NCBI GenBank assembly: GCA_007922225.1
Contig: ML679963.1
Span: forward strand, 1,995,794 to 2,059,793
Direction of reading: 5' to 3'
Length of the DNA stretch: 64,000 nucleotides
Origin: Emydura subglobosa
Taxonomy: Eukaryota; Chordata; Testudines; Chelidae
A model generated the notes under the pieces. It did no database searches. It saw only the letters and a program-made list of their open reading frames with translations, and had not been told where the DNA came from. The stretch's first letter is position 1, and every line of letters starts with the position of its first letter. The position numbers and the translations under genes were made by a program. Of the stretch, positions 11,301 through 33,289 are shown piece by piece.

Positions 11301-14300
11301 CACACCTGGCGACCCAGCGCGGGCACAGACAGGCACGCGCGGCCCTCCTGCATGTCCACGCACATGGGCACACGCCCACAGCAGCCCCCTGGCACGTGCC
11401 CCACACGCCCGGCTGGAAGCTTTCCCCCGCCCCGTGCCGGGTGCTGACACGCGGCCTCCTCCTGCAGACACCAGCGCGGTGGTGATGGAGATCGACCACG
11501 ACCGGCGGGTGGTGTCCTCCGAGACGCTGGCCCTGGCCGGCCACGACCGCGAGCTCCTGCTGGCCGCTGTGCGGCCCACCGAGGAGCAGGTGATGGGGCG
11601 GCTCACTGCCCCCGTGGTCACCACTCAGCTCGACACCAAGAACATCGCCTTCGAGAGGTGGGCACGCACGGGGCCGGGCAAGGCGCAGGGCAGGGCTGGG
11701 AGATGGGTGCCCGTCAGATGGGTGCCCCCGCTGCGGGACGGCGTCCGGGGCTCGCTCTGTGCCCAGCTCACAGCTGCCTTGTCTCGCTGCCAGGAACAAG
11801 ACGGGGATCCTGGGCTGGAGGAGCGAGAAGACGGAGGTGGTGAACGGGTACGAGGCCAAGGTGAGGGGCAGGCAGCTGCAGGGCGGCCAGGGGGCGGCGA
11901 GGCCCCCTTCGCCAGCTCTGGGAGGGGCTGGGGGAGCCAGGGCGGGACCCGAATCAGCAGGATCTCGCCAGGTGCAGAGACTGGCCGGGGCTTGCCCGGC
12001 CCCAGCCTAGGCGCCTTCGTGGGAGCAGATCCCCGATGCCCCCGGCTGCGCTGCCCCCTGAGGTAGATCACAGCCGGGGCCCGGGTGCCCGGGGAGAGTC
12101 AGCGCCGGTCGCAGCTCCCGTGCGGGGGGGCAGGACCTGCCGCGACCCCTGCTGTCTGCTCTCTGCTCTCCGGCACAGCCCCGCGGAGGGGCGCGCTGCC
12201 AGGGCGGCTGTGGGGCAGGGGCCGGGGCAGGGAGAGCAGCAGCCTCTGGCATTCGGGCTCCTCCCCGCAGGTTTACGGCGCGTCCAACGTGGAGCTGATC
12301 ACGCGGACGCGGACGGAGCATCTCTCCGACCAGCACAAGGGCAAAGGCAAAGGTAAGGGCCAGCGCCGGGGCGGCGGAAGGGGGGAATTGCCCAGGACCC
12401 AGGGACGGGCCCCGCGCCCGTTTGTTCCTCCTCTTTCTGGCCACCCCAGCCCCATAGCTCTGTCGTCTGCCTTTGGCCCCTTGCCTGGCCCCACTGTGCC
12501 CCAGCCGGGGAGCCGCCGGTGTCACTGCCCTGTGCTTTGTCCCTGCGTCTCTTGCAGGCAGCAAGACCCCGCTGCAGTCCTTCCTGGGGATCGCCGAGCA
12601 GCACGTGGGGCCCAGCAATGGGGTGAGTAGCAGAAGATCCCAGCACTGACTGGCTCAGCTGGGGGGCGGCTCTCGGGCCAGCCCGGCCCAGTGGCTGGGG
12701 ATGGCGAAGACCAGCCCCATTTGGGCGGAGCAGCCCCGGCCAGGCCGCGCTAACGAGGTCTTTGCTTGTCCCGGCGCAGACGTTGATCACGCAGACCCGG
12801 AGCCACACCAACCCCACAGCCATCACCCCCGAGGAGTACTTCAACCCCGGCTTCGAGCTGGGCAACAGGGACATGGGGCGGCCCGTGGAGCTCACCACCA
12901 AGACACAGAAGTGAGGGGCCGGGGTCCCTACCAGGCGGCCGGCCGGAGATAGGTGGAACTCACTGCTGCAGGGGACTGGGGCTGGAGATTGATCTGGGCG
13001 ATAATAGTAGGGCCACGTCATGGCCAGGCCCCCCCGAATCTGCCCGGGGTCAGGGGGGCACCCCCTGCATGGGGAATGAGGTGCATCATGGGCGGTTTGA
13101 CATCCCCCAGGGAGCGTGGGCCGTCCCAGGCAAGCCCTGGCACAGGGGGCGGCGGGCATCACCCGCCCAGTGGGCTCTCGTGGGCAGCCCGGGCACAGTT
13201 CTGGGCAGAGCCGTCGTGCCGGAGGGGCGGCGCCAGGCTGTGTCCCGTGCTCCCATGGGCCTCTCTCCCCGCTGCAGGTTCAAGGCCAAGCTGTGGCTGT
13301 GTGAGGATCACCCGCTGTCCCTGGGCGAGCAGGTGGCCCCCATCATCGACCTCATGGCCATCAGCAACGCGCTCTTCGCCAAGCTCCGGGACTTCATCAT
13401 GCTCCGCCTGCCGCCCGGCTTCCCCGTGAAGATAGGTGAGGGGGGAGGGGAGGGGGCGTGGGCCCCTGCCCCGCCCGGTCCGGCCGCCTGCACAGACCCC
13501 AGCTCCTGACAGCTTGGGGAAGGTGTCTTGGCTGCCGAACGGCCTGCTGTCTGCCCGGGCCAGCCCTGGATTCCCGCGCCGGGGGTGCGGGCGTTGTTCT
13601 CCTAGTCCTGGATCCAGCAGCCCCATGCCAGGCAGGGGGGGGCACGTCCCTCACGGCGCCCGCTCTCTCTCTCTCTCTCGCCCGCAGAAATCCCCATCTT
13701 CCACATCCTCAACGCCCGCATCACCTTCGGGAACCTCAACGGCTGCGATGAGCCCGTCACTTCCCTGCGCCACAGCAGCGAAGCCCCCTCGCCCAGCAGC
13801 GACTCCTCCAGCGTCAGCAGCTCCGGCTCCCTGAGTACGCAGCGCCGCGGCCGGGCTGGGCCGGCCCTCGGTGGGGGGAGGGACCCTGTGGGGATGGGCG
13901 AGCCACCAGGGTCTGCGATCAGCCCGCCACACGTCCTCAGCGCCACTGAGAGCCCCGGCCCCTCGCAGGGAGGCATTGCTGCCCCCCCCCACTCATATCA
14001 TCCCCGCTGGCTTTATAAGGAAGGGGCCGCAGGGCTGCATCGTACATCGTGGCTGGACTGCTTGGCAAACTGGCAGAGGGCGTGCGGGGGGGGGGGGGCA
14101 GGGTGTGTCTGCAGGGGCCGCATGCTGCGCCAAAGGCCACGGTGTGTCCCCCCCCCGCCCGCTGACGGGTGTGTCCGGTGCCTGCAGCCTCCTGCCGGGC
14201 GTGTGAGATGGACCCGGCCCTGTTCGAGGCCCCGTGCGGGTACAGCGTGCTGGGCGGCCACCGGGACGCCGGGCGCGAGGAGGATGACGACCTGCTGCAG

Positions 14301-15397
14301 TTCGCCATCCAACAGAGCCTGCTGGAGGCCGGCAGCGAGTACGACCAGGTGGGCGGCTGGGAACTGCCCCGGCAGCAGCCCGGCCGGGCGGGCGAGACGG
14401 GGCGGGAACGCCACACGTGGGAACAGGCTGGCCCCAGCGGGCCAGCACCGGGCAGTGGGCATGGGGCTGCCCCTCCTGGCCCCTGGCCAGGCCGCTCCTG
14501 CCCTCCTTGGCTGTGCACATGCACCAGGCAGTGGCGCCCGCTAGGATAATGGACTCCGTCCCTGTCTCTGGCCATGCCCTGGGCTTGGCCAGGTCCCGGG
14601 AAGCCACAGGCGGCAGGCGAAGGGTTAATGCCATGCGGTTCCACTTGCCCTCTCCTGCCCGCTGCAGGTCACCATCTGGGAAGCACTGACCAACAGCAAG
14701 CCCGGCACACACCCCATGTCCCAGGAGGGCCGGCGAGGAGACAGGTTGGTACGGGCGGGCTAGTCCTTGCTGGGGGGGGGGGCTCACAGGGGCTGGAGTC
14801 ACAGGGGATGGTCTGTCCCGCTCAAACCCTGATGGCCCCCGTTGGCCCCACACAGCATTGTCTGGGGCAGCTGCTGCAGCCAGGGTTTGGGGGCAGTGTG
14901 CAGCCCAGCCTGGCAAGGGGACCCTGGCTCTCTCCCAGTGACGTGCCCAGGCTGTGCCTCAGTTTCTCCAGCTGTAATGACGCCAGAGTCGTCACACCAG
15001 GGCCCTCTGGGGGGGGGGGGGGGGGGGGGGCTGCTGTGCCTTAGCCCCCGTAGCCAGGCGCTGGGCAGGGGCAGGGCCACGGCCCCCGCAGTAGCCTGAA
15101 CCCAGCCTTGGCACCTGGCTTCCTGGGACCAGGGGAAGGTCCTGGCCCCGCTCACCTGTGCGCTGTTCCCGTGCCCGCTCCAGGACGCCCCAGCACACGC
15201 CTCCTCCCCGGCCAGCCGGCCCCCAGCAGCAGGTGGGGGGCAGCAGCACGCCCAGCCCCCTTCGGCACAGCTACGACAAGCAGCTGCGGCTGGCCATGGC
15301 GCTGTCGGCGCGGGAGCAGGTGGAGGCAGAGCGGCGCACGCGGCAGGAGGAGGAGGATCTGCGGCGCATCCTGCAGCTCTCGCTGACGGAGAAGTAG
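8237..15397 (+). CDS. ANKRD13B: ANKRD13B, ankyrin repeat domain 13B, coding exons 2-15 (5' end missing)
   Basis: Fourteen exons join in frame to 580 residues plus stop: 8237-8372, 8973-9097, 9397-9442, 10894-11037, 11468-11657, 11794-11860, 12271-12352, 12558-12622, 12780-12910, 13278-13435, 13688-13834, 14188-14348, 14668-14744, 15184-15397. All have AG/GT borders and matching phases. In order the protein shows ankyrin repeats ([19 protein letters not shown]), the long GPCR-chaperone-like domain typical of ANKRD13 proteins, a Ser-rich linker, and C-terminal ubiquitin-interacting motifs. The family binds Lys63-linked ubiquitin on internalised receptors such as EGFR and regulates their endocytosis at the plasma membrane and endosomes. 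With the missing first exon the length would be about 618, close to the roughly 626 of the human protein. ANKRD13D is the closest alternative; the CORO6-SSH2 neighbourhood and the sequence favour 13B. Confidence 0.93.
8973..9097 (+). CDS. ANKRD13B: ANKRD13B exon 3, second ankyrin-like unit
   Basis: Encodes [20 protein letters not shown] and continues to LLEKLRK. It completes the Val codon from exon 2 and ends on a whole Lys codon before donor gtacat. The helix pair resembles a degenerate ankyrin repeat. Confidence 0.93.
9397..9442 (+). CDS. ANKRD13B: ANKRD13B exon 4
   Basis: A 46-base exon encoding [15 protein letters not shown], the start of the GPCR-chaperone-like domain. Acceptor cctcag, donor gtaagt; it ends one base into the next Val codon. 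It is followed by a 1.45-kb intron that contains an AT-rich, repeat-like insert. Confidence 0.93.
9870..10730. repeat. AT-rich, repeat-like insert in ANKRD13B intron 4 (unclassified)
   Basis: Within the 9443-10893 intron, base composition falls abruptly from GC-rich to AT-rich, with runs such as aactaaaactaaaggtttg near 10088 and gttataaaaggaaag near 10106, and returns to GC-rich DNA near 10735. The phrasing resembles a moderately repetitive reptilian element I have seen before but cannot name. I saw no clear terminal repeats or coding capacity. The boundaries are approximate and set by composition only. Confidence 0.4.
10894..11037 (+). CDS. ANKRD13B: ANKRD13B exon 5
   Basis: Encodes [20 protein letters not shown] through SFVFRGQ, the most conserved core of the ANKRD13 chaperone-like domain. 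Acceptor ccgcag, donor gtcagc; it ends one base into an Asp codon. Confidence 0.95.
11468..11657 (+). CDS. ANKRD13B: ANKRD13B exon 6
   Basis: Encodes [20 protein letters not shown] through LDTKNIAFE and two bases of an Arg codon. Acceptor ctgcag, donor gtgggc. It is the longest middle exon and lies inside the chaperone-like domain. Confidence 0.95.
11794..11860 (+). CDS. ANKRD13B: ANKRD13B exon 7
   Basis: Encodes [20 protein letters not shown] then EAK, ending on a whole codon before donor gtgagg. Acceptor tgccag. Confidence 0.95.
12271..12352 (+). CDS. ANKRD13B: ANKRD13B exon 8
   Basis: Encodes [20 protein letters not shown] followed by QHKGKGK. The repeated Lys-Gly stretch next to the donor (gtaagg) is slightly more regular than the KGKVKG I recall from the human protein. 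Confidence 0.95.
12558..12622 (+). CDS. ANKRD13B: ANKRD13B exon 9
   Basis: Encodes [20 protein letters not shown] then NG. It completes the Gly codon of exon 8 and ends in phase 0 at donor gtgagt. Confidence 0.95.
12780..12910 (+). CDS. ANKRD13B: ANKRD13B exon 10
   Basis: Encodes [35 protein letters not shown] and VELTTKTQ. Acceptor gcgcag, donor gtgagg, two bases into a Lys codon. Confidence 0.95.
13278..13435 (+). CDS. ANKRD13B: ANKRD13B exon 11
   Basis: Encodes [20 protein letters not shown] through [10 protein letters not shown], closing the chaperone-like domain. Acceptor ctgcag, donor gtgagg, one base into a Glu codon. Confidence 0.95.
13663..13679 (+). repeat. (CT)n microsatellite serving as polypyrimidine tract
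   Basis: The repeat ends 8 bases before the AG of ANKRD13B exon 12, so it occupies the place of the polypyrimidine tract. Confidence 0.85.
13688..13834 (+). CDS. ANKRD13B: ANKRD13B exon 12, with Ser-rich linker
   Basis: Encodes [20 protein letters not shown], then a Ser-rich low-complexity linker ([13 protein letters not shown]) that separates the chaperone-like domain from the UIM tail. The polypyrimidine tract before it is a (CT)n microsatellite at 13663-13679. Confidence 0.95.
   Translation, partial: KSPSSTSSTPASPSGTSTAAMSPSLPCATAAKPPRPAATPPASAAPAP
14188..14348 (+). CDS. ANKRD13B: ANKRD13B exon 13, first UIM
   Basis: Encodes [20 protein letters not shown] and then an acidic run leading into [20 protein letters not shown]. 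The Ala and Ser spacing (AIQQS) fits a ubiquitin-interacting motif preceded by acidic residues. Confidence 0.94.
14668..14744 (+). CDS. ANKRD13B: ANKRD13B exon 14
   Basis: Encodes [20 protein letters not shown] then GRRGD and two bases of an Arg codon. [10 protein letters not shown] is a hallmark of the ANKRD13A/B/D tail. Confidence 0.94.
15009..15030 (+). repeat. G-run of 22
   Basis: Homopolymer in the last ANKRD13B intron, 150 bases before the final exon's acceptor. Confidence 0.9.
15184..15397 (+). CDS. ANKRD13B: ANKRD13B exon 15, last UIMs and stop
   Basis: A Pro-rich segment is followed by [16 protein letters not shown] (second UIM) and a final [16 protein letters not shown], where Ile sits at the usual UIM Ala position. 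The TAG stop is at 15395-15397. Confidence 0.94.
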
Positions 15398-17205
15398 CCC
15401 AGTGCCGGCCACGGGCCCCACGGCCTCTGCCCGGCGCGCGGCCCGGGATGGGTGTGCCCCCCGCTGGGCAGTGGCATTCCCTGGGGCGCGGCTGGCTGAC
15501 GGCAGGGGGGGGCCCCCGCCACAGACGCCATCGCACTGAGCCATTCAGAGACCAATGCCGGGGGGGACGAAGGCCTGGCACACCCAGCGGGTACCAAGTG
15601 GAAGCCCCCATGATGCCTCTCAGGGTTCCCGGGGCGTGGGCTGCTTCTCCCTACCCCTGCCCCATGGGACTCCTCGTTAACCCGCCAGCCCTCTGCATTG
15701 CCCTTCCCCACCCCCCAGGCCTGGCCCAGCAAAGGGGCGGGGGGGTTTGGGGCCCAGTGGGGTGGGTTGCAGAATGGGGAGGCGGCACTCAGAGCTGGGC
15801 TAGCAAAACAGTGGGGCAGGGCAGGGTGGTGCTCGTTCACAGGCCTCTCCGCCTGCCCCACAGAGCCAGCCACGCACCGCTCTCCCCCACCTCATGCTTA
15901 CCCCACCCCTTGGCAGCCGGGCCTGCCTGAGCCTCCTGCCCCCCCTGTGACCCACAGCAAGGGCAGGGCCCAGCTGCATCCTCCGCTATGGGCCCATGGC
16001 CCCCCCCCAATTCTTCAGGAACACCACCCACCTCCCCCACCCCTGTTGCCCAGTCCCCCCCCCACACAGGGCCCTGGCAGAGTCGCACCTGTTTGGGGGC
16101 AGGGGGGGGGGGAGGCACATGCTATGTGTGAGGCTGTTTGTGCCAGGCCCTGCCTCGCCCCAGAGCTGCACCCACCCCCCCCCAGCACTGAGTCCAGGGC
16201 CTGGCCTGCAGCTGGGTGAGGGACATGCAGTGCCAGCCCTGGCCGTGGGGGTGCCGGGGTGGGGCAGGGCTGGCGGGCCGGATGAGGCTGGCACCCAGGG
16301 AGGTGGGAACAGGGCCGGTAACCGCCGTGCTTCAGGCTGACCCCCCGCCCCGGCCCCAGCCCCACGGCTGCAGGCACCAGCGCCCCAGCCCCAGCCGTGC
16401 TCCTCCCGGCTGCCCCGTCGCGGCCCCAGCCATTCTCAGGGCGCCGTGGGCCGCAGACAGCATCAAGTGCACTTAGGCAGGAGCCAAGCCAGGCCTGCGA
16501 CTGCCGGCCACACGGCCACCACCTGGGGGGCCCCCCACCCCGTGCCCCGCCACACCTGCCCCGCCAGGGCACAGCCCACGCCAAGCGGCTTCGCCCCCCT
16601 CGCCCTGCCCACGCATCAGCCCCACCCCGAGGGGAGAGGCCAGCCCCAGGCCGGGGGTATCTGCCAACAGCACCCTTGGGACCGGGCGCCCCCCCTGCCC
16701 TTTCTGTGGGCCCTACGGCCCCCCCCTTCTGCCAGGCACAATCCCCACCCCCACGGCTGGTCTGGTCCTGCCCGGCCGGCACTCCAGCCCCACGGCCGAG
16801 GGGTTTCCCGCCCCCCCCTCGGCAGCGCGTGCTCTTCTTGCACAGGGCGCTGAACCCTTAACCGTCGAATGGTGCTAACTCCCTGCCGAGCGGGGCCAGG
16901 CCCGCCCCGTGCCAGCCCGGCACACAGGGCCCTCACGCGTTTTGCACAGAGGATGAACGTGCTGGCCTGCCCGCGCAGGGGGGGCTGCGCTGTTCCCCCG
17001 CCCGAGAGGACAGCGCCATCACGCTGGAAACGGAGCACGTGCCCGAAACCGTGACGGGGCAGGGCCCTTTTCTTAATCACCCACGACACCCCCTCCACCC
17101 CCGGCCCGTACGGCTGGGTACATGGCCTCGGGCTGGCGGGGGGCCCACGCCCAGGGGCTGTGATCACGGCAGACACCAATAAAACGTCTTTACCATTTGT
17201 CTCTC
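15398..17205 (+). other. ANKRD13B: ANKRD13B 3' UTR (inferred)
   Basis: GC-rich, non-coding DNA from the stop codon to the first good + strand poly(A) signal. It includes long C-runs and several frames that are open only because stop codons are rare in such sequence. The extent is inferred from the signal at 17178, not from transcripts. Confidence 0.6.
17178..17183 (+). terminator. ANKRD13B: Poly(A) signal AATAAA for ANKRD13B
   Basis: This is a canonical hexamer in ccaataaaacg, followed within about 25 bases by a T/C-rich stretch (ttgtctctcc) suited to a downstream element. It is the first AATAAA on this strand after the stop codon, about 1.8 kb away. Confidence 0.65.
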
Positions 17206-18160
17206 CTCGGCCGCTGGTTTCTGGGGCGGGGAGGGGGAGGCTGGTGTGCAGGTACCGCCCGATTGAAGGCAGACAAGCATGGACCGAAGCCGTGGCTAAT
17301 CCCCCATCGCCAGACGCCTTGGGTCGTGACTGCCAGGAATGTGGCTTTTCCTCTCCCCCGCTGGGGGGCTGTGCCCACAACTGTGGCGCTATGGGGGGGC
17401 ACTGGGCGGAGCCGGGGTGCAGGCTGCAACACTCAGTCACCCCCTGCCCCCAGGGAAGTGCGGCCCAAAGATGGATTGGGGCCACAGTTCCATTGCCCCG
17501 GCAGAGCCAGGCGCCCCCCAGCTGCGCGGAGCTCTGCAGGCAGACTGGCAGCGCCCCTGCCCCCTTCCTGCCATGGCAAAGCGCCATCCTCGGGCGGGGC
17601 ATCCGCAGGGCCCTGCCCAGTGCTCCCTCCGGCAGGCATTTATGGGGTGCAGGGGGGGGGAGGAGAGCAGCATCCCCGGGAATGACATGCCCCCTCTGGC
17701 TGATGCCTGGGGCGCGGCTGGAGGGCGCAGCAACCCACCCTGCTCAGCTGGAGGGAGAGCACATGGGGTGGGCAGGGACTCCTCAGAGCCCCCCCCCCAG
17801 CATGGTCTGTGCCTGCTGCTCACTCTGTAGCAGAGAGGTCGTGCGGGCTAGTGGTTAGAGCACGACCCTGCTGGGTTCCCGTGGGCCTTGGGTAAGCCAC
17901 GTCCCTGGGCCTCAGCGGCTGCCGTGGCAGATAACATCCAGAGCAGGGGGTCCTGTCCCTGGCAGCCAGAGGGGATGCTGGGCTGCCCCCCCAGCAGTTA
18001 CCTGCCAGCCAGTCAGGCACATGGCCTGGCCCAGGGAGCAGGGCTCAGGACAGGCGGCTCTTTTGGAAAGGACTCAGAGCTGGCAGGGTGGTTGGCACTG
18101 TGCTGGAATCCCGAGGGGCAACGGGCCCCCCACCATGCTAACGCCCCCACACTGGGGTAG
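17206..18160. other. Intergenic space between convergent genes
   Basis: About 1 kb between the ANKRD13B and CORO6 poly(A) sites. The only structure I see is a truncated MIR-like SINE near 17836; no exon-like frames. Confidence 0.55.
17836..17936 (+). repeat. Truncated MIR-like SINE
   Basis: Contains the tRNA-derived A-box phrase gctagtggttagagcacg, then jumps to gccttgggtaagccacgtcc, the core of MIR-type SINEs, implying an internal deletion. It lies between the two convergent 3' ends. Confidence 0.65.
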
Positions 18161-18173
18161 GAGAATGCAGCCA

Positions 18174-18179
18174 TTTATT
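18174..18179 (-). terminator. CORO6: Poly(A) signal AATAAA for CORO6
   Basis: Read on the - strand as caataaatgg, followed by G/T-rich sequence (tgtgggggcg). It lies about 1.35 kb past the CORO6 stop and is the first canonical hexamer in that direction. Confidence 0.6.
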
Positions 18180-19523
18180 GCCGAGGGACGGGTACAGCAG
18201 CCGGGGGCTGGGACCCACAGGCCCTATCCAGCCCCACACAAATCCTGGGGCTCTAGCAGGCCTGCCCCAGCCAGCTGGGGGGGGGGAGCGGAGTGCCAGG
18301 GCTTGTGGGCACCTCACCCCCCCGAGAGCCAGGCTGACTCTCACACACATGCCCAGCGCGGTGGCCAGGCCTCCCTGAAGGCTGGTTGGGGTGCAGCGGG
18401 GACTCAGGACTCCTGGGTTCCCTTGTGAAGCGTAGTTAATCCTGATCTGCCCCACCCCTGGGGCCGGGGGTTAGCGGGTGCCATTCTCTGGGGATTGACT
18501 GGGCCCCCTGCCCCATCCCTCAGCCTCCTTCAAGGAACCCGCCCCCCTCTAGCGTCCCAGCTCTGACCTGAACGGCCCATGCCAGGGGCACCCACTCCTG
18601 CATTACTGACCTGCAGCGCAGCGCCCACAGGAGAGGGCACAGCCGGGCAGGAGGCCGGCAGGGCAGAGACAGGACAGTTCTCGGTCCGCACCGGAGAAGA
18701 GGGAAGCCCAGGGCCCGCCGGGGGCAGAGCCCAGGGAGAAGCCAGCGCTAAGCCCTGCTCTGCCAACTCTCCTCCACCCGGCCCTTCCTACCCAGGGCCA
18801 GCGCCTCATTCAGCTGGCACAGGGGCACACGCACCAGGCTGGGCCCGGCCTGGCCTGGAGCACAGGGAAGGGAGTGGGGCAGAGAAAGCACTGTCACTGG
18901 AGCCGGGCCAGAGCAAACTGCTCTCCCTTGAGAGGTGAGAGGGCCCAGACATGGCTGTGGGGCTAGCACAGGTGTTTCCAGATAGCCATCTGGGCTACAG
19001 CCCAGGTCCCCCAGGCCAATGAATTTCAGGGGACCCGGGGCAGAGGAGGGCCGGGCCCACCTGCAGGCCTCACGTTTGCACGCCCCACCTAGTGCAAGTG
19101 AGGAAGGTTTGCCTTGGACGTCTGGGCTCTGCTGAGCGACCCCGGACCCCCAGCTCTCTGACCCTGCTAGCCACCCCCGCCTGCCAGGGGCAGGAGGCTT
19201 CCCCCACGTCGGGCGGATTACAATTACAGCAAGGGAGGGCGAGGGGCGGGGGGGTCGGCCTTCTGCGGCAGGCCGCAGAGCCAACCCATCCCCGCCACTC
19301 CTAGCTGGGTCCGTGTCCCAGCGCCGCTCCTCTGCACCCCCTGCCATGCGCCGGGGCGGGCCTGGCCCACGCAGGGCGTCCTCCCCGCCGCTCCGGCTCC
19401 ACCGCAAGAAACACGGCTCCGAGCTCCCCCCCCCTTTGGGGTTTTGCTTTAATCCTTTAAATAAGGCTGGGTCCGATGGTGGCCGGCGCCCAGCCCGCCC
19501 AAGGGGCCGTGGCACGGGGGCTG
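18180..19523 (-). other. CORO6: CORO6 3' UTR (inferred)
   Basis: Non-coding sequence between the CORO6 stop and its likely poly(A) signal, GC-rich with no conserved frame. It would form one exon with the coding part 19524-19646. Confidence 0.55.
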
Positions 19524-30550
<11,027 letters not shown>

Positions 30551-32221
30551 TCAGTGACTGGCAGGGAACGGACCCAATTCCCTCAGTGCCCGAGCAGTTA
30601 ACCTACCCAGAAGGGGGGGACCTGCCTGACAGGCCTGGGGGAGGCATCTCCCATCCCCCACTGGAGCATCTCCAACGTTGGCTTCTCCGGACAGGAAAGG
30701 GCCTGGCCTCCCCCCATCGCCAGCAGCGCCAGGCCCAGCCTCGCCCAGGCCACACGTGAGAACTCTCCTAGCGCCCAGCTGTCCCTGGCCCACGGCACTT
30801 GGCGAGGTGAGGCCAGCAACAGGGCAGCCACGGGAGCCAGGTCCTCGTGCAAATCTGCTGCCCGAGGTGGATGGGTCGGGCACGGTTAATGCTCTGGCTC
30901 CTCTCTGCGGGGCCTGGGCTCCAATCTGTGCCAGGAGGGGCTGTCTGTCAGCCTCAGGACCATCACCGATGATTCAGCATAATGTGCAGGAGAGACGCCG
31001 GGCTGGGACGGAGGGGGCTGTGGGTTGGGAGTAAGGGGCGCTGACAGAGCTATGTGGGGAGCCAAGGGCTGGGCTAGCAGCGGATTCAGTTGGATCAGGG
31101 ATTTCTCCTCACTTCCTGTCCCAAGCTGCAGCAGCATTGCTGCGTAGGCATAAACAGCTGCCACGTCAGCCTTCAGAGGTGGCTGCATGTGCATGGTGGG
31201 CAGAGGGGTTTTCCCACCCCTGTGGGTTTGGGTCTGGAGATCTACGGCTCTGGGATGGGACCCGGGGTCGACAGCAACACCTCTCGGCCCCATGGAACCT
31301 TCCACCGCCAGGGTAGAACTCGGCCGTGCAGGAACCAGAGCGTGTTCGGGGCCGGTCCCGGACCGTGCAACAAACTCCCCCAGGAACTGGGGGCCACCCC
31401 AAACCTGCCCACCTCCTGCTGCGTGTGCCAGGCGCCCTGCTCCCACCGGCCTTTCTCTGGTACAAACCCAGAGCAGCCTGGCCGTAGGGGGACGGGATGA
31501 ACTGGCCACGCTGCTGCTCGCCCAGCTCTCTCCCTGGGGAGCAGGAGAGAAAGACGGATGCATACGCTGTGGCTGGACAGCGGGTGGGACCGGCCATGCA
31601 GAGAGCAGGGCAGAGGGCAGCTGGGATCTGCAGCAGCCTGGGGCTACAGAGGTCACTGCCCATGCGGGGGCAAGCTGGGCTGGAAGCGCTAGCTTCCCTT
31701 GACGCCCAGCTACAGCCTGGCAGCAGATAGCTTCCCCTGGCAGGGCTGTGGGGAGCAGTTCCCTCGAGCCCAAGTTCTCTTGGGGGTGGGATGAGGCGAA
31801 GCAGCCAAGCCTGGCAAATCTCCCCCTCCCCACCCCAAGCTTTGTACCAGCTTCTGACCCCGGCAGGTCCTGTTGGCTTTGGCTACCTGGCAGTCACACC
31901 TGGTGCCCGCCTGTACCAGGTGCTGTATGAACACAGCACAGACAGCTTGGGTCGGTTTTACATCCACCTGCCCCTCTGAACTCTGCTTCCCCTGGGGGCT
32001 GGTGTTCTCCCCCCAGGCTCATCCGTGCAGCAGGCCGCCTCCTTGGACTACGGGCAGCCGTGGAATTGGACACTGCTCTCAGCCCCTGCCCTGTCACGCC
32101 TCGTTGGGACTCCCCGTCCCCCCCTTTCCGCGCAGAGGAATAAAGCTCCCAGAGACGCTGAGCTACGCTAGAGCAGACAAACAACACTCCGCCTCCTGGG
32201 TTAGCGCCAGCGCACTGCCCC

Positions 32222-32345
32222 GCTTCACAGACGGGGAAACCGAGGCACGGAGCGGGATGTGACTTGCCCAAGGTCACCCAGCAGGCCAGTGGCAGAGCCG
32301 GGAATTACACCCAGGTCTCCTGAGTCCCGGTCCAGTCCTGGAGTC
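32222..32345 (-). repeat. MIR-like SINE relic
   Basis: Complement of MIR: gacggggaaaccgaggcacg, then gacttgcccaaggtcaccca and gagccgggaattacacccag. It is a well-preserved core segment. Confidence 0.75.
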
Positions 32346-33100
32346 AGGAACACGCACAGGCAACACATTGCACTTCCGCAGCAACTCCTCAGCGGGTGGC
32401 TCTCCCGGACTCCCTCCGTCAGGCCCAGTGCGCTCCCTGCTCCCTCCCCCTGGCTCACTGCAGCTCATTCATTCCCCTGTCCGCAGGGGGGTAAGAGGGA
32501 CATGCAGGACCTGGGAAATGAGCCCGTCTTTCCCCCAGGCTCAGCCTTTGCCCCCTGCCCTAGGCCGAAAGGGACCTCCTCCGACAGGAGGCTGGGGCGG
32601 CAGAGTTGGCAGGGCTGGGCAGCGACCCCCCAGTCGGGGTGCTCCGCTCTGCCCCACCAGTGCAGCCTGCGGGGCGCTGGGCTCACCCCAGACTCTCCGC
32701 CCAGCCTGGCTGAGGCGCCGGTTTGGCCGAGCACAGCCCGACGGCTGGGACCCAGGGGCCGCGCCAGCCACGAGGGCGCCCGGCCGGCCGTGCCCAGCTA
32801 CGGGCGAGGCAGAGCAGACACGGCTCGGGAAGCGGCAGGGTCACAGCCCCGGACACCCGCCCGCTGGCCGGGGCGTCTCAGAGAGGCCTGCGCCCCGGGC
32901 ACCCAGCACCACCCACCCAGCACCTCCGGCGTGCGTCCCCGGGGCTCGGCCTGGCGCCGGCGGGGCCTGGCAGGAGATGCCCTGGGCAGGGTCCCCGTGT
33001 GGGGGGCAGCACCAGGGAGTGTTTTCCAGGCCCCCGAATCAGTCCCAATGGCAAATCTGCACCTGCCCCTGGAAGGTGCCTGGCTGGTTCCCACGCCCCG

Positions 33101-33195
33101 CGGGTGCCCGGGGCCAGCCGTTCCCCTCCCCCACGGGGGCCCGGGGCCAGCCGCTCCCCTCCCCCACGGGTGCCCGGGGCCAGCCGCCCCCCCGC
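33101..33195. repeat. 33-bp GC-rich minisatellite, nearly three copies
   Basis: Units begin at 33101, 33134 and 33167, each starting cgggtgcccggggccagccg or cgggggcccggggccagccg, followed in the first two by a C-rich half. The third unit is partial. It sits 185 bases from the assembly gap. Confidence 0.9.
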
Positions 33196-33289
33196 GGGCC
33201 GGGCCAGCCCGTGACACAGCGGCCGGGCCCCGCCGCAGCTAAAGAAGGCGAGGCGGGCTGCGGCGGGGGGACGAGCCCGAGGTCACTTT

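Noticed and set aside
32676..32690. Splice donor of a CORO6 non-coding first exon
   Set aside because: TGGG followed by gtgagc is a usable donor, but nothing else marks an exon there; too weak to list as a feature.
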